Shown here: in pieces, positions 27,661 through 37,254 of the stretch
How the letters are laid out: each line of letters starts with the position of its first letter
Position numbering within the stretch: position 1 is the first letter of the stretch
Assembly: GCF_008638305.1 (NCBI RefSeq)
Contig: NZ_VTPZ01000007.1
Location: 150,956 to 214,955, forward strand
Source of the DNA: Pseudomonas profundi
GTDB lineage: Bacteria; Pseudomonadota; Gammaproteobacteria; Pseudomonadales; Pseudomonadaceae
Reading direction: 5' to 3'
DNA: 64,000 nucleotides
Translations under genes and position numbers: made by a program
The notes under the pieces: model-generated
Told to the model about the DNA's origin: nothing
What the model saw: only the letters and a program-made list of their open reading frames with translations
Database searches by the model: none

Positions 27661-30306
27661 TCACTCCTGGTCATCAATCGTCGGTGCGGCATCATCGTCT
27701 GCCGGGCCGGTCGCCATGTCATCCGTCACATCCGCTGCGTCGGCATCTTCTTCGAGTTCCTCATCATCAAGCTCGCTGGGCTCTTGCACGCGCTCCAGGC
27801 CGACCAGCTTCTCGCCATTGGATAGCTTGATAAGCGTCACGCCCTGGGTATTGCGCGACAGGCTGGATACTTCGCTGACGCGGGTACGCACCAATGTGCC
27901 CTGATCGGAAATCAACATGATTTCCTCACCGTCGACGACCTGTACGGCCCCGACCAGCGGACCATTGCGCTCATTGGAGACCATGGCAATGACGCCCTGA
28001 CCACCGCGCTTGTACTGGGGGAAGTCCTCGATTGGAGTGCGCTTACCGAAGCCTCGCTCGGAGGCGGTAAGGATCGCAGTGCCTTCTTCAGCCACGATCA
28101 TCGACACCAGGCACTGCCCTTCTGCCAGGCGCATACCGCGCACACCACGGGCCGTACGACCCATTGCCCGCACATCGGTCTCCTTGAATCGAGTCACCTT
28201 GCCGCCATCGGAGAACAGCATGATTTCACGTTCACCATTGGTCACAGCGGCGGAGATCAGCGTATCGCCTTCGTCCAGATCCAGCGCGATCAGACCCACT
28301 GTACGCTGACGACTGAACTGCTCGAGCGGCGTCTTCTTCACCGTGCCCTTGGCGGTCGCCATGAACACAAACCAGCCTTCGGTGTATTCATCGACCGGCA
28401 GCATCGTTGTGATGTACTCGCCCTCGTCCAGCGGTAACAGATTCACCAGCGGACGGCCACGCGCGGTGCGGGACGCCTCGGGAATTTCGTAGGTCTTGAG
28501 CCAGTACACCTTGCCCTTGCTCGAGAACATCATGATGGTTGTGTGACTGTTGGCTACCAGCAGGTGAGAAACATAATCCTCATCCTTCACGCCTGTGGCT
28601 GCTTTCCCACGGCCGCCCCGGCGCTGCGCCTGATAATCAGCCAGCGGCTGGCTCTTCGCGTAACCGCCATGGGAAATAGTGACAACGCGGTCTTCCTCGG
28701 TGATCAGGTCTGCGATAGTCAGATCCAGGCGTGAGGCGACAATTTCACTGCGACGGGCATCGCCGTAGTTGCTGCGAATCAGCTCGAGCTCCTCGACGAT
28801 CACTTCCATCAGCCGTACCTGGCTGTTCAGAATGCGCAACAGCTCGCCGATCTGGACCAGGATTTCCTGATACTCGGTCAGCAGTTTTTCATGCTCCAGA
28901 CCGGTCAGGCGATGCAGGCGCAATTCGAGAATGGCCTGAGCCTGTTCCGGAGACAGATAATATTTGCCTTCACGCAGCCCGTACTGCTCAGGCAGCTCAT
29001 CGGGGCGACAGACATCCGCACCAGCACGATCGACCATCTCCAACACCGCACCGGGTTCCCAGGCAGTGGAAATCAGACGTTCCTTGGCTTCAGCTGGTGA
29101 GGGCGATGCCTTGATCAGTGCAATGACCGGGTCGATATTGGATAACGCAACCGCCTGACCTTCAAGAATATGGCCGCGTTCACGCGCCTTGCGCAATTCA
29201 TATACGGTACGGCGGGTAACCACTTCCCGTCGATGCCGTACGAAGGCTTCCAGCAGCTCCTTGAGATTAAGGATCCGTGGGCGCCCATCCAGCAAACCAA
29301 CGATATTGATGCCGAATACGTTCTGCATCTGGGTTTGCGAGTACAGGTTGTTCAGCACGACCTCGGCCACTTCGCCGCGACGCAGTTCGATAACTACGCG
29401 CATGCCGTCCTTGTCGGACTCATCGCGCAGCTCAGTAATGCCTTCGATCTTCTTCTCTTTAACCAGCTCGGCGATCTTCTCGATCAAACGAGCCTTGTTG
29501 ACCTGGTACGGTAGCTCATGGATGAGAATCTGCTGGCGGCCACCGACCTTGTCGATGTCCTCGATCTCGCAACGAGCGCGAACGTAAATGCGGCCGCGAC
29601 CGGTCTTGTAGGCTTCAACAATGCCCGCTCGCCCGTTGATGATCCCGGCCGTGGGAAAGTCAGGACCCGGAATATGTTCCATCAATTCATCAATGGACAT
29701 TTCAGGGTTGGCAATCAGCGCCAAACACCCGTTGATGACCTCGGTCAGGTTGTGCGGCGGAATATTGGTCGCCATACCGACTGCGATACCGCTGGAACCG
29801 TTTACCAGCAGGTTCGGGACCTTGGTCGGGAGTACCGCTGGGATCTGCTCGGTACCGTCATAGTTTGGTACCCAGTCAACGGTTTCCTTTTCCAGGTCGG
29901 CCAGCAGCTCATGGGCCAGCTTGGTCATCCGGATTTCGGTATATCGCATGGCAGCAGCGCTGTCGCCATCTACCGAACCGAAGTTGCCCTGCCCGTCCAC
30001 CAGCAGGTAACGCAGCGAGAATGGCTGAGCCATACGAACAATGGTGTCGTATACGGCGGAGTCGCCATGCGGGTGATATTTACCGATGACGTCACCCACC
30101 ACACGGGCGGATTTCTTGTATGGCTTGTTCCAGTCGTTATTCAGCTCGCTCATGGCGAACAGCACGCGGCGGTGAACCGGCTTCAGGCCATCGCGCACGT
30201 CAGGCAGAGCACGACCGACGATCACGCTCATGGCGTAGTCGAGGTAGGACTGTTTCAGCTCGTCTTCGATATTGACTGGAAGGATTTCTTTGGCCAGTTC
30301 GCCCAT
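27661..30306 (-). CDS. gyrA: DNA gyrase subunit A
   Basis: An 881-aa subunit that cuts and rejoins DNA during negative supercoiling. The catalytic tyrosine is Tyr122 (AAAMRYTE). The quinolone-resistance region reads [12 protein letters not shown], with Ser83 and Asp87 (E. coli numbering), so no classical resistance change is visible. Ser83 follows the E. coli type, while P. aeruginosa has Thr. The GyrA box QRRGGRGK lies in the C-terminal pinwheel domain, and the tail is strongly acidic ([12 protein letters not shown]). AAAAGGAA precedes the ATG. It heads the leftward gyrA-serC-pheA-hisC-tyrA/aroA-cmk-rpsA block. Confidence 0.98.
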   Translation of the reverse strand: MGELAKEILPVNIEDELKQSYLDYAMSVIVGRALPDVRDGLKPVHRRVLFAMSELNNDWNKPYKKSARVVGDVIGKYHPHGDSAVYDTIVRMAQPFSLRYLLVDGQGNFGSVDGDSAAAMRYTEIRMTKLAHELLADLEKETVDWVPNYDGTEQIPAVLPTKVPNLLVNGSSGIAVGMATNIPPHNLTEVINGCLALIANPEMSIDELMEHIPGPDFPTAGIINGRAGIVEAYKTGRGRIYVRARCEIEDIDKVGGRQQILIHELPYQVNKARLIEKIAELVKEKKIEGITELRDESDKDGMRVVIELRRGEVAEVVLNNLYSQTQMQNVFGINIVGLLDGRPRILNLKELLEAFVRHRREVVTRRTVYELRKARERGHILEGQAVALSNIDPVIALIKASPSPAEAKERLISTAWEPGAVLEMVDRAGADVCRPDELPEQYGLREGKYYLSPEQAQAILELRLHRLTGLEHEKLLTEYQEILVQIGELLRILNSQVRLMEVIVEELELIRSNYGDARRSEIVASRLDLTIADLITEEDRVVTISHGGYAKSQPLADYQAQRRGGRGKAATGVKDEDYVSHLLVANSHTTIMMFSSKGKVYWLKTYEIPEASRTARGRPLVNLLPLDEGEYITTMLPVDEYTEGWFVFMATAKGTVKKTPLEQFSRQRTVGLIALDLDEGDTLISAAVTNGEREIMLFSDGGKVTRFKETDVRAMGRTARGVRGMRLAEGQCLVSMIVAEEGTAILTASERGFGKRTPIEDFPQYKRGGQGVIAMVSNERNGPLVGAVQVVDGEEIMLISDQGTLVRTRVSEVSSLSRNTQGVTLIKLSNGEKLVGLERVQEPSELDDEELEEDADAADVTDDMATGPADDDAAPTIDDQE

Positions 30307-30504
30307 GAAACGGCATTCCTTTTGGTGGCGGCAACCTGATGATGCCTATCGCGTAAGATCGACGCTTGCGAGGCCTCCTGAGAGGCCCCGGATTAAAGGC
30401 GGAAAGTGTACCACAGTCGAGCCCTGGAGGGAGTCGCAAGAAAGGCTGGGGGCGCTCACAAGCTTACTGTGAGCGTAAATCTGCCCGGGGATGCGAAAGC
30501 GCTC

Positions 30505-31569
30505 TCAATGAAGCCGCCGATGACTCATCAAATCCGCGATTCTGGCCGCGTCCGGACGTTCAATAAGACCTTTTTCCGTCACGATCACATCCACCAGATC
30601 TGCGGGTGTGACGTCAAAGGTCAGCGGGCCCGGGGACAGCGCACTGACCTTGCTGCGCTCATCGTTACCCGGCTGCTCATCCGGCGCAACGTCATCATCG
30701 ATTTCCAGACCCATGTCGATGGCTGACGAAGGCGCCACGACCATAAAGCGCAACCCATGGTGCATCGCCAGTATCGCCAACGCATAGGTACCGATAGTGC
30801 TGATCACGTCACCGTTTGCTGCGATACGCTCTGCGCCTACGACCACCCAGGTCATCGGCACCGATTTCATCAGATGGCCGGCTGCCGAATCCACGCCAAC
30901 CCGGGCAGCAATACCCAGCTGTGCCAGCTCCCATTCAGTCAGCCGCGCCCCTTCCAGCCCCGGCCGCGTTTCGTTTACATATATCGCATCCACCAGCCCC
31001 GCGGCATGCGCAGTCCGCACTACGCCTAACGCCGTACCGTAGCCCGCAGCGGTCAGCGCACCAGCGTTACCATGGGTCATCAGGTTTTGCTTGCCTTTCT
31101 GATGCTTGCGGATCAGTTGTGCACCCAGCTTGCCCATAGTGAGATTGGCTTCGATATCGCTGTGATGGATGGATATCGCCGCGCTGAGCAGCTCACCCGG
31201 CACATCGACATGATCCGCCAGGCGCCGCGTGCGTTCGTGCATCATGCGCAATGCCCAGCTTGGCTGCATAACCTCTGGCATGGACGCTTCGAGCATGGCG
31301 AAAGCATCGGCAAGCGCCGCCTCCCAATTGTCCGACGTGCCTATCGCTTTGGCTGCGAGCACGACGCCATAGGCTGCCGCAATGCCAATCAACGAATTTC
31401 CACGGACCGCCTGACCCCGGATAGCCCCGGCTATCGCGGCGGCGTCCATGCATTCCAAATAATCTACATCATCCGGCAAAGACCGCTGATCCAACAGGCG
31501 AAGAGCATTGCCGCTCCACTCGATGGCATTGATACTGGCTTCCATAGCCAACTGCTGTTGTGGCTGCAT
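30505..31569 (-). CDS. mtnA: S-methyl-5-thioribose-1-phosphate isomerase
   Basis: A 354-aa enzyme that converts methylthioribose-1-phosphate to methylthioribulose-1-phosphate in methionine salvage. It shows INAIEWSGNALRLLDQRSLP, IRGQAVRGNSLIGIAAAYG and THGNAGALTAAGYGTALG, then VGAERIAANGDVISTIGTY, all characteristic. The usual RGAPAIG of the family reads RGNSLIG here. The ATG at 31569 with GGAGCGAG upstream is preferred; a longer frame to 31632 lacks homology. It is divergent from mtaD with about 95 bases between starts. Confidence 0.93.
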   Translation of the reverse strand: MQPQQQLAMEASINAIEWSGNALRLLDQRSLPDDVDYLECMDAAAIAGAIRGQAVRGNSLIGIAAAYGVVLAAKAIGTSDNWEAALADAFAMLEASMPEVMQPSWALRMMHERTRRLADHVDVPGELLSAAISIHHSDIEANLTMGKLGAQLIRKHQKGKQNLMTHGNAGALTAAGYGTALGVVRTAHAAGLVDAIYVNETRPGLEGARLTEWELAQLGIAARVGVDSAAGHLMKSVPMTWVVVGAERIAANGDVISTIGTYALAILAMHHGLRFMVVAPSSAIDMGLEIDDDVAPDEQPGNDERSKVSALSPGPLTFDVTPADLVDVIVTEKGLIERPDAARIADLMSHRRLH

Positions 31570-31664
31570 ATCTCGCTCCGCTACTAAAGGAGCAGTATAC
31601 GCCCCTCCCGGGGCGATTAATTGTCGCTGCAAGCAATAAAAGCCAGAGGGTATACTGCCAGCCT

Positions 31665-33026
31665 ATGATGCAAAGCGAACTGTTAATGACTTCACTGCCC
31701 GACGCGATCGACCTGCTGATCACGCCGCGCTGGATCGTGCCCGTGGTGCCCTCGGGCCTGGTGCTCGAAAACCACGCCATCGCCGTACATCAAGGCCGAA
31801 TCGCCGGTATCGTCCCGGTCAGCGCGACGCTCGATCTGAAAGTCGCGGAGCGACGCGACCTGCCCGACCGCCTGCTGATACCCGGCTTGATCAATGCCCA
31901 CGGCCACGCTGCGATGAGTCTGTTGCGCGGCATGGCCGACGATCTGCCGCTTATGGACTGGCTTAACGACCACATTTGGCCGGCCGAAGCCCAGTGGGTC
32001 AATGAAGCCTTCGTGCGCTGCGGCACTGAACTGGCCATAGCTGAAATGCTGCGCGGCGGGACGACCTGTTTTGTCGATATGTACTTCTATCCCGAGATCG
32101 CTGCCAGCGTGGCGCTCGAGTACGGAATCCGCGCGCAGGTGGCCTTTCCGGTCATCGACAATCCGATTCCCGGCGCGAAGAACAGCGATGAAGGTATAGC
32201 CAAGGGGCTGCGACTGCACGACGAGGTCAAACACAGCCAGTTGGTCAATGTTGCCTTCGGACCCCATGCACCCTACACCGTAGGCGACGCGACGCTGACC
32301 CGGATTCGCACCCTGGCCGACGAGCTGGATCTGCCGGTGCATATGCATATCCACGAATCCGCCGTGGAGATCGAAGACTCCGTGCGCCAGACCGGCTTGC
32401 GGCCACTGCAACGGCTGCACCAATTGAACCTGCTGACGCCCAGATTGCAGGCCGTACACATGACCCAGATCAGCGATGAGGATCTCGAGCTGATCAGGGA
32501 CCTCGGCGTGAGCGTAATCCACTGCCCTGAATCCAATCTCAAGCTTGCCAGCGGCTTCAGCCCGGTGCAGCGCATGCTTGATGCCGGCATAAATGTAGCG
32601 CTCGGTACTGATGGTGCCGCCAGCAATAACGATCTGGATATGCTTGGTGAGATGCGCACTGCTTCACTGCTGGCCAAAGGGGTGTCAGGCCAACCGACGG
32701 CGATGGATGCCCATACCGCCCTGCGCATGGCGACACTGGGTGGCGCCCAGGCGCTATGCATGGGCGACGAAACCGGATCCCTGGAGCCTGGCAAAGCCGC
32801 AGACATGATTGCTGTCGACCTCTCGGGTCTCGACCAGCAACCCGTTCATAACCCATTGTCGCAGCTGCTTTATAGCTGCAACGCCAGCCATGTATCCGAC
32901 GTCTGGGTGGCCGGCGCGGAGAAGGTCCGCGACGGCAAGCTACTAGGTATCGACCAGACCAGACTGCTTGCCGAAGCGCAGGAATGGGCACGCAAGATTC
33001 AACGAGGGAAACAAAATGACGCTTAA
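31665..33026 (+). CDS. mtaD: 5-methylthioadenosine/S-adenosylhomocysteine deaminase, TRZ/ATZ family
   Basis: A 453-aa metal-dependent amidohydrolase. The metal-binding [11 protein letters not shown] gives the two N-terminal histidines, with [24 protein letters not shown] and the catalytic [13 protein letters not shown]. In P. aeruginosa the homologue (PA3170) deaminates methylthioadenosine to methylthioinosine, whose phosphorolysis supplies the MtnA substrate, and this explains the divergent pairing with mtnA. Start codon is uncertain: ATGs at 31665, 31668 and 31686 are possible. The 3' end overlaps ubiG by 11 bases. Confidence 0.9.
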   Translation: MMQSELLMTSLPDAIDLLITPRWIVPVVPSGLVLENHAIAVHQGRIAGIVPVSATLDLKVAERRDLPDRLLIPGLINAHGHAAMSLLRGMADDLPLMDWLNDHIWPAEAQWVNEAFVRCGTELAIAEMLRGGTTCFVDMYFYPEIAASVALEYGIRAQVAFPVIDNPIPGAKNSDEGIAKGLRLHDEVKHSQLVNVAFGPHAPYTVGDATLTRIRTLADELDLPVHMHIHESAVEIEDSVRQTGLRPLQRLHQLNLLTPRLQAVHMTQISDEDLELIRDLGVSVIHCPESNLKLASGFSPVQRMLDAGINVALGTDGAASNNDLDMLGEMRTASLLAKGVSGQPTAMDAHTALRMATLGGAQALCMGDETGSLEPGKAADMIAVDLSGLDQQPVHNPLSQLLYSCNASHVSDVWVAGAEKVRDGKLLGIDQTRLLAEAQEWARKIQRGKQNDA

Positions 33027-33717
33027 CGTCGATCGGGCTGAAATCGCCAAATTCGAAGCCCTGGCCAGCCGCTGGTGGGACCGCAACAGCGAGTTCAAGC
33101 CGCTGCATGAGATCAACCCGCTTCGCACCAACTGGATCGACCAGAAGGTCGGGCTGGCTGGCAAGGAAGTACTGGATGTCGGTTGCGGCGGCGGGATTCT
33201 TGCCGAGGCAATGGCGCTGCGTGGGGCCAAGGTGACCGGGATAGATATGGGCGAAGCGCCCCTGGCCGTGGCCAGCCTGCACAAGCTCGAGTCCGGTGTC
33301 GAGGTTGATTACGAGCAATGCACGGCCGAACAGATGGCCGAACAGCATCCCGGTCGCTTCGACATCGTTACCTGCCTGGAGATGCTTGAGCACGTGCCGG
33401 ATCCGTCTTCAGTGATCCGCGCCTGCGCCACGCTGGTCAAGCCGGGCGGGCACGTATTCTTCTCGACCATCAATCGCAACCCGAAGTCCTTCGCCTTCGC
33501 CATTGTCGGCGCCGAATATGTACTGCGCCTGTTGCCGCGTGGCACCCACGAGTTCGCCAAGTTTATTCGACCGGCCGAACTCGGGGCCTGGTCACGGCAA
33601 GCCGGACTGGACGTGCAGGACATTACCGGGCTGGGCTACAACCCCCTTTTCAAGACCTACAAGCTGGAACGCAGCGTAGATGTCAATTACATGATCCACA
33701 CCCAGCGCGGAGCCTGA
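33016..33717 (+). CDS. ubiG: Ubiquinone biosynthesis O-methyltransferase
   Basis: A 233-aa SAM-dependent methyltransferase that performs both O-methylations in ubiquinone synthesis. It starts with [19 protein letters not shown]. Motif I is [16 protein letters not shown], with [11 protein letters not shown] and a membrane-contact region around [25 protein letters not shown] lies before the ATG at 33016, which is inside the mtaD end. It is coupled to the downstream mupP, three bases away. Confidence 0.96.
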   Translation: MTLNVDRAEIAKFEALASRWWDRNSEFKPLHEINPLRTNWIDQKVGLAGKEVLDVGCGGGILAEAMALRGAKVTGIDMGEAPLAVASLHKLESGVEVDYEQCTAEQMAEQHPGRFDIVTCLEMLEHVPDPSSVIRACATLVKPGGHVFFSTINRNPKSFAFAIVGAEYVLRLLPRGTHEFAKFIRPAELGAWSRQAGLDVQDITGLGYNPLFKTYKLERSVDVNYMIHTQRGA

Positions 33718-33720
33718 TAC

Positions 33721-34401
33721 ATGCTCACCAGCGTTCTGTTCGACCTCGACGGCACCCTGCTCGATACCGCGGGGGACTTCATGTCGATCATCCAGGCCAT
33801 GCGCGCGGACCGCAACCTGGCACCAGCCGATCCTGATCTGGTGCGCCCGACGGTATCCAACGGTTCGGTTGGCATGCTCTGCGCTGCATTCAACATACAG
33901 CCTGACGCACAGGGCTTTGATGATCTGCGCGAGGATTTTCTTCAGCGTTATCAACGCGACCTCGCGGTGTTCACGCGCCCCTTTCCCGGCATCGAGCCGC
34001 TGCTTGACTGGCTGGATGACGAAGGCTTGCCCTGGGGCGTGGTAACCAACAAGCTGAGCCGCTTCAGTATTCCTTTACTTGAAGCTCTGGAATTGTCGGA
34101 TCGCTGTCAAAGCCTGGTTTGTCCTGATCAGGTGACGCGCAGCAAGCCGCATCCCGAGCCCTTGCTCAAAGCCTGTACGCAAATGGGCGTCAAACCCGAG
34201 CAATCGGTATTTGTCGGCGATCATTTGCGTGACATCCAGGCCGGCCGCGCCGCCGGAATGCCCACCGTTGCGGCGCTTTATGGTTATCTGCCAGTGGGCG
34301 ACGACCCCGAGAACTGGCAGGCCACCCACAGTATTCATACCGCAGCAGACCTACGCCCATGGCTGGAACGGCTGCGCTCGCAGGAGACCTTTCATGTTTG
34401 A
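33721..34401 (+). CDS. mupP: HAD phosphatase, probable N-acetylmuramic acid 6-phosphate phosphatase
   Basis: A 226-aa haloacid dehalogenase-type phosphatase with motif I FDLDGTLLDT (Asp8, Asp10), the conserved threonine in VTNKLSRF, lysine in RSKPHPEPLL and GDHLRDIQAG. The family alone would allow a phosphoglycolate phosphatase (Gph). The position right after ubiG, as PA3172 in P. aeruginosa where the product was shown to be MupP of peptidoglycan recycling, makes MupP the better call. It overlaps the next gene by eight bases. Confidence 0.82.
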   Translation: MLTSVLFDLDGTLLDTAGDFMSIIQAMRADRNLAPADPDLVRPTVSNGSVGMLCAAFNIQPDAQGFDDLREDFLQRYQRDLAVFTRPFPGIEPLLDWLDDEGLPWGVVTNKLSRFSIPLLEALELSDRCQSLVCPDQVTRSKPHPEPLLKACTQMGVKPEQSVFVGDHLRDIQAGRAAGMPTVAALYGYLPVGDDPENWQATHSIHTAADLRPWLERLRSQETFHV

Positions 34402-35134
34402 TTACAACGCACCAGCCGGCCTGCTGAAGGACCGCGTCATTCTGGTCACCGGCGCTGGCGATGGCATCGGCCGTGCCTGTGCGCTGAGCTGCGCTGCCCA
34501 TGGCGCCTCGGTGGTGCTGGTGGGCCGCACGCTGTCCAAACTGGAAGAGGTGTACGACGAGATTGAAGCAGCGGGTCACCCGCAGCCAGCCATCTGCCCG
34601 CTGAATCTGGAAACCGCGGTGGAAAAGGATTTCGATGACCTGGCTGATCAGCTGTTCGACACATTCGGCAAGCTCGACGGCCTGGTGCACAACGCCGGGC
34701 TTCTCGGCCCACGTACGCCACTGGATAGCGTCAAGACGGAGGCCTGGCTTCAGCTTATGCAGGTCAACGTCAACGCACCCTTCGTGCTGACCAAGGCAAT
34801 GATGCCCTTGCTGCGCGCAGCGCTGGACGCCTCTGTTGTGTTTGTATCGTCCAGCGTCGGCCGCAAGGGCCGCGCCTACTGGGGGCCCTACGCAGTCAGC
34901 AAGTTTGCCCTGGAAGGCCTGATGCAGGTGTTTGCCGACGAGCAGGACGGCACCAGCACGATTCGCGCTAACAGCATCAATCCCGGCGCTACCCGGACGT
35001 CAATGCGCGCTGCGGCTTACCCTGGCGAAGCCCCGGAAAAGAACCCGGAACCTGCAGAGATCATGCCCGTGTTTCTCTATCTGCTTGGTCCCGACAGCAA
35101 AACCATCAATGGACAGGCACTGGACGCACAATAG
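34394..35134 (+). CDS. yciK: YciK-family SDR oxidoreductase
   Basis: A 246-aa short-chain dehydrogenase. Cofactor motif TGAGDGIGRACA, NNAG replaced by HNAG (GLVHNAGLLGPRTP), catalytic serine in FVSSSVGRKGRAYWG and the pair YAVSK. This matches the YciK group, whose substrate is unknown. The ATG at 34394 lies inside mupP, eight bases before its stop. A perfect GC hairpin follows at 35179-35204 and probably closes the mtaD-ubiG-mupP-yciK transcript. Confidence 0.88.
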   Translation: MFDYNAPAGLLKDRVILVTGAGDGIGRACALSCAAHGASVVLVGRTLSKLEEVYDEIEAAGHPQPAICPLNLETAVEKDFDDLADQLFDTFGKLDGLVHNAGLLGPRTPLDSVKTEAWLQLMQVNVNAPFVLTKAMMPLLRAALDASVVFVSSSVGRKGRAYWGPYAVSKFALEGLMQVFADEQDGTSTIRANSINPGATRTSMRAAAYPGEAPEKNPEPAEIMPVFLYLLGPDSKTINGQALDAQ

Positions 35135-35178
35135 TTACTATTCTGGCACGCTTGCGGCAAGATCCCGCGTCTGCCGTT

Positions 35179-35204
35179 CCGGGCGGCAAGAAGCTGCCGC
35201 CCGG
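35179..35204 (+). terminator. GC-rich hairpin after yciK
   Basis: A perfect 10-bp stem CCGGGCGGCA/TGCCGCCCGG with a 6-base loop and no T-run. Its position after the last gene of the operon suggests a transcript end or 3' stabiliser. Confidence 0.5.
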
Positions 35205-35261
35205 CTTGCCGGAGCTCGCCACGACAGCCCTATCTATCTGATATATAACGATATATATTAT

Positions 35262-35277
35262 TGGCACGATTCCTGCT
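35262..35277 (+). promoter_or_regulatory. Sigma-54-type promoter before the diguanylate cyclase gene
   Basis: TGGCACG-ATTC-CTGCT matches the RpoN consensus TGGCACG-N4-TTGCW at all positions but one, with the -24 GG and -12 GC at correct spacing. It lies 34 bases before the ATG at 35312 and is preceded by about 30 AT-rich bases that could bind IHF. Confidence 0.65.
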
Positions 35278-35311
35278 GAAAACATCCTGACCAGCATATA
35301 AGGGATCTGTA

Positions 35312-36241
35312 ATGTCGTCCACCCTGGGCAATACCATCGATTTCGATTCAGCGCGCCTGAAGCTCGGATTGCCGTCGGCCGTCCACCGAGTGGCTGCGCC
35401 ACGCCCGCGGATCACTGACCTGCCTGCCCTGCAGCAACGGCTCGCCCAGATGCTACAGACCAGTCTCGAGCTCGATCGCGTCCTGAGCATGTTCTTCGCT
35501 CAACTAGCCGAACATATGGCACTGGATGAGCTGCGTTTCACTCACGCTGCTCACAATATTCTTCTGCAAAACGGCAAAGCCGCTACCCATCGTTGCAACT
35601 ACCGGATCACCCACGCCGGTGAGTATCTTGGCGACATACAATTCAGCCGCTCGAAACGGTTCGACGACGCCGAACTGGCGCAGATCGAAAGCCTGATGGG
35701 CATCCTGCTCTACCCGCTGCGCAATGCCCTGCTGTATCACCAGGCCATGCAGCGTGCGCTCAGTGACAGCCTCACCGGCGCAGGCAATCGCTTTGCGCTC
35801 AGACATGCGATGGAACGTGAGATTCCGGCCGCAGCGGGTCATGGCCGACCGCTGGCCATGATCATCATGGACATCGACCACTTCAAGGCAATCAACGACC
35901 GCTACGGACATGCTGGCGGCGACCTGGCGTTGAAGGCTGTGGTCGAATGCATGCATGGCTGCCTGCGCTCGGTCGACAACCTGTTCCGGTTCGGCGGAGA
36001 GGAATTCCTGGTGATACTGGGCGACACCGACTGCAGCGCGGCAGCACAGGTAGCGGAGCGGATCCGGCTGGCCATTGAAGCGACGCACTTCGAGATCAAG
36101 GACGAGCCGCTGCGTATGACGATCAGCGCAGGGGTAGCGATGCTGCAGGAAAATGAAAGCGGCGAAGCATTGCTGGATCGCTGTGACAAGCTGATGTATC
36201 AGGCCAAGCAGAGCGGACGAAATTGCGTCATCTGCTGCTAA
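35312..36241 (+). CDS. Diguanylate cyclase (GGDEF domain)
   Basis: A 309-aa cytosolic protein. The C-terminal GGDEF domain, from about residue 150, has DSLTGAGNR, metal-binding DIDHFKAINDRYGH and active-site GGEEF at 228-232. An RxxD inhibitory site (RSVD, 219-222) lies five residues upstream, so product inhibition by c-di-GMP is expected. The N-terminal 140 residues have no membrane helix and look like a GAF-type sensory region, but I cannot identify a ligand. A sigma-54-like promoter directly precedes it, suggesting control by an enhancer-binding protein. Confidence 0.92.
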   Translation: MSSTLGNTIDFDSARLKLGLPSAVHRVAAPRPRITDLPALQQRLAQMLQTSLELDRVLSMFFAQLAEHMALDELRFTHAAHNILLQNGKAATHRCNYRITHAGEYLGDIQFSRSKRFDDAELAQIESLMGILLYPLRNALLYHQAMQRALSDSLTGAGNRFALRHAMEREIPAAAGHGRPLAMIIMDIDHFKAINDRYGHAGGDLALKAVVECMHGCLRSVDNLFRFGGEEFLVILGDTDCSAAAQVAERIRLAIEATHFEIKDEPLRMTISAGVAMLQENESGEALLDRCDKLMYQAKQSGRNCVICC

Positions 36242-36290
36242 ATACCACCAGTCGGATTGCCGGACGCGCTGGCGGTCCGGCGTATCGACA

Positions 36291-37184
36291 TTAACTGCGC
36301 CCGTGCGGCACCTTGGTACGACGAATGGTCCGCGCCTGGTGCATTGACGGCTTGCGCGCCTGACGCTTCTGCTTTTCCTTCTCGCTGGTTTTCATTACCG
36401 GCAATGCAACCGGCTTGAGCCCGACCTCTTCGCTAAGCGTATCGATCTCGTTCTGTTTCATTTCGCGCCAGCGGCCAACGGGCAGCTCGGCACCGAGAAA
36501 TACCGGCCCGAAGCGCACACGTTTGAGGCGGTTGACCCGCACACCCTGCGATTCCCAGAGACGACGCACTTCGCGGTTGCGCCCTTCCAGCAGGCAAACG
36601 TGGAACCAGCGGTTGATCCCTTCCCCACCGGACGAGACCACGTCAGTGAATTTGGCCGGTCCGTCGTCAAGCATGACGCCTTCCTTCAGCCGCTCGATCA
36701 TATCCTCGTCGACTTCGCCCATGACCCTGACGGCATACTCGCGGTCCATCTGATAGGACGGATGCATCAACCGGTTGGCCAATTCGCCATCAGTGGTGAA
36801 GAGCAACAGGCCTGTCGTATTGATATCGAGGCGGCCGACGTTGACCCAACGGCCCTGCTTCAAGCGTGGCAGCTGTTCAAACACCGTAGGACGACCTTCC
36901 GGATCATCCCGGGTGCAGACCTCGCCTTCAGGCTTGTTATAAATCAGCACCCGGCGCGACACTTCGGTGGTCAGGTCACGGCGCAGCGGGCGACCGTCAA
37001 CGCTGATCTGGTCGAGGCCATCTACCCGGCAACCCAGCGTAGCCGGCTGTCCATTGACGTTCACACGGCCAGCCTGTATCCAGCTTTCGGCTTCGCGGCG
37101 GGACGCCAGGCCCATACGGGCGAGTACTTTCTGGAGTTTTTCCCCGGAAACGGGGATAGAGGAATCGTCTGTCTTGTCTGTCAT
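36291..37184 (-). CDS. rluB: 23S rRNA pseudouridine(2605) synthase
   Basis: A 297-aa RsuA/RluB-type enzyme. The N-terminal S4 RNA-binding domain (KLQKVLARMGLASRREAESWI) is followed by the catalytic domain with VGRLDINTTGLLLFTTDG, which contains the essential aspartate, and a basic C-terminal tail (KQKRQARKPSMHQ) typical of RluB. GGGAGG precedes the ATG. It lies downstream of scpA-scpB, an arrangement common in gammaproteobacteria. Confidence 0.94.
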   Translation of the reverse strand: MTDKTDDSSIPVSGEKLQKVLARMGLASRREAESWIQAGRVNVNGQPATLGCRVDGLDQISVDGRPLRRDLTTEVSRRVLIYNKPEGEVCTRDDPEGRPTVFEQLPRLKQGRWVNVGRLDINTTGLLLFTTDGELANRLMHPSYQMDREYAVRVMGEVDEDMIERLKEGVMLDDGPAKFTDVVSSGGEGINRWFHVCLLEGRNREVRRLWESQGVRVNRLKRVRFGPVFLGAELPVGRWREMKQNEIDTLSEEVGLKPVALPVMKTSEKEKQKRQARKPSMHQARTIRRTKVPHGRS

Positions 37185-37254
37185 GAGGCACCTCCCGGTG
37201 TGTATCGAATAGGAAACAGAGAGCGGGAGAATAGCACCGCCAGGCCGTTACGCG

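Noticed and set aside
29518..30306. Quinolone-resistance change in GyrA
   Set aside because: Residues 83 and 87 are Ser and Asp, a wild-type pattern; Ser instead of Thr at 83 is the E. coli state.
29518..30339. Open frame of 273 codons antisense to gyrA
   Set aside because: Shadow of gyrA codon use; no start signal or recognisable domain.
31692..32522. Open frame of 276 codons antisense to mtaD
   Set aside because: The amidohydrolase motifs are on the plus strand; the antisense product resembles nothing known.
35145..35161. Second TGGCACG-type sigma-54 candidate
   Set aside because: The -12 part reads CGGCA, so only GC is conserved, and it lies just after the yciK stop, before the hairpin.
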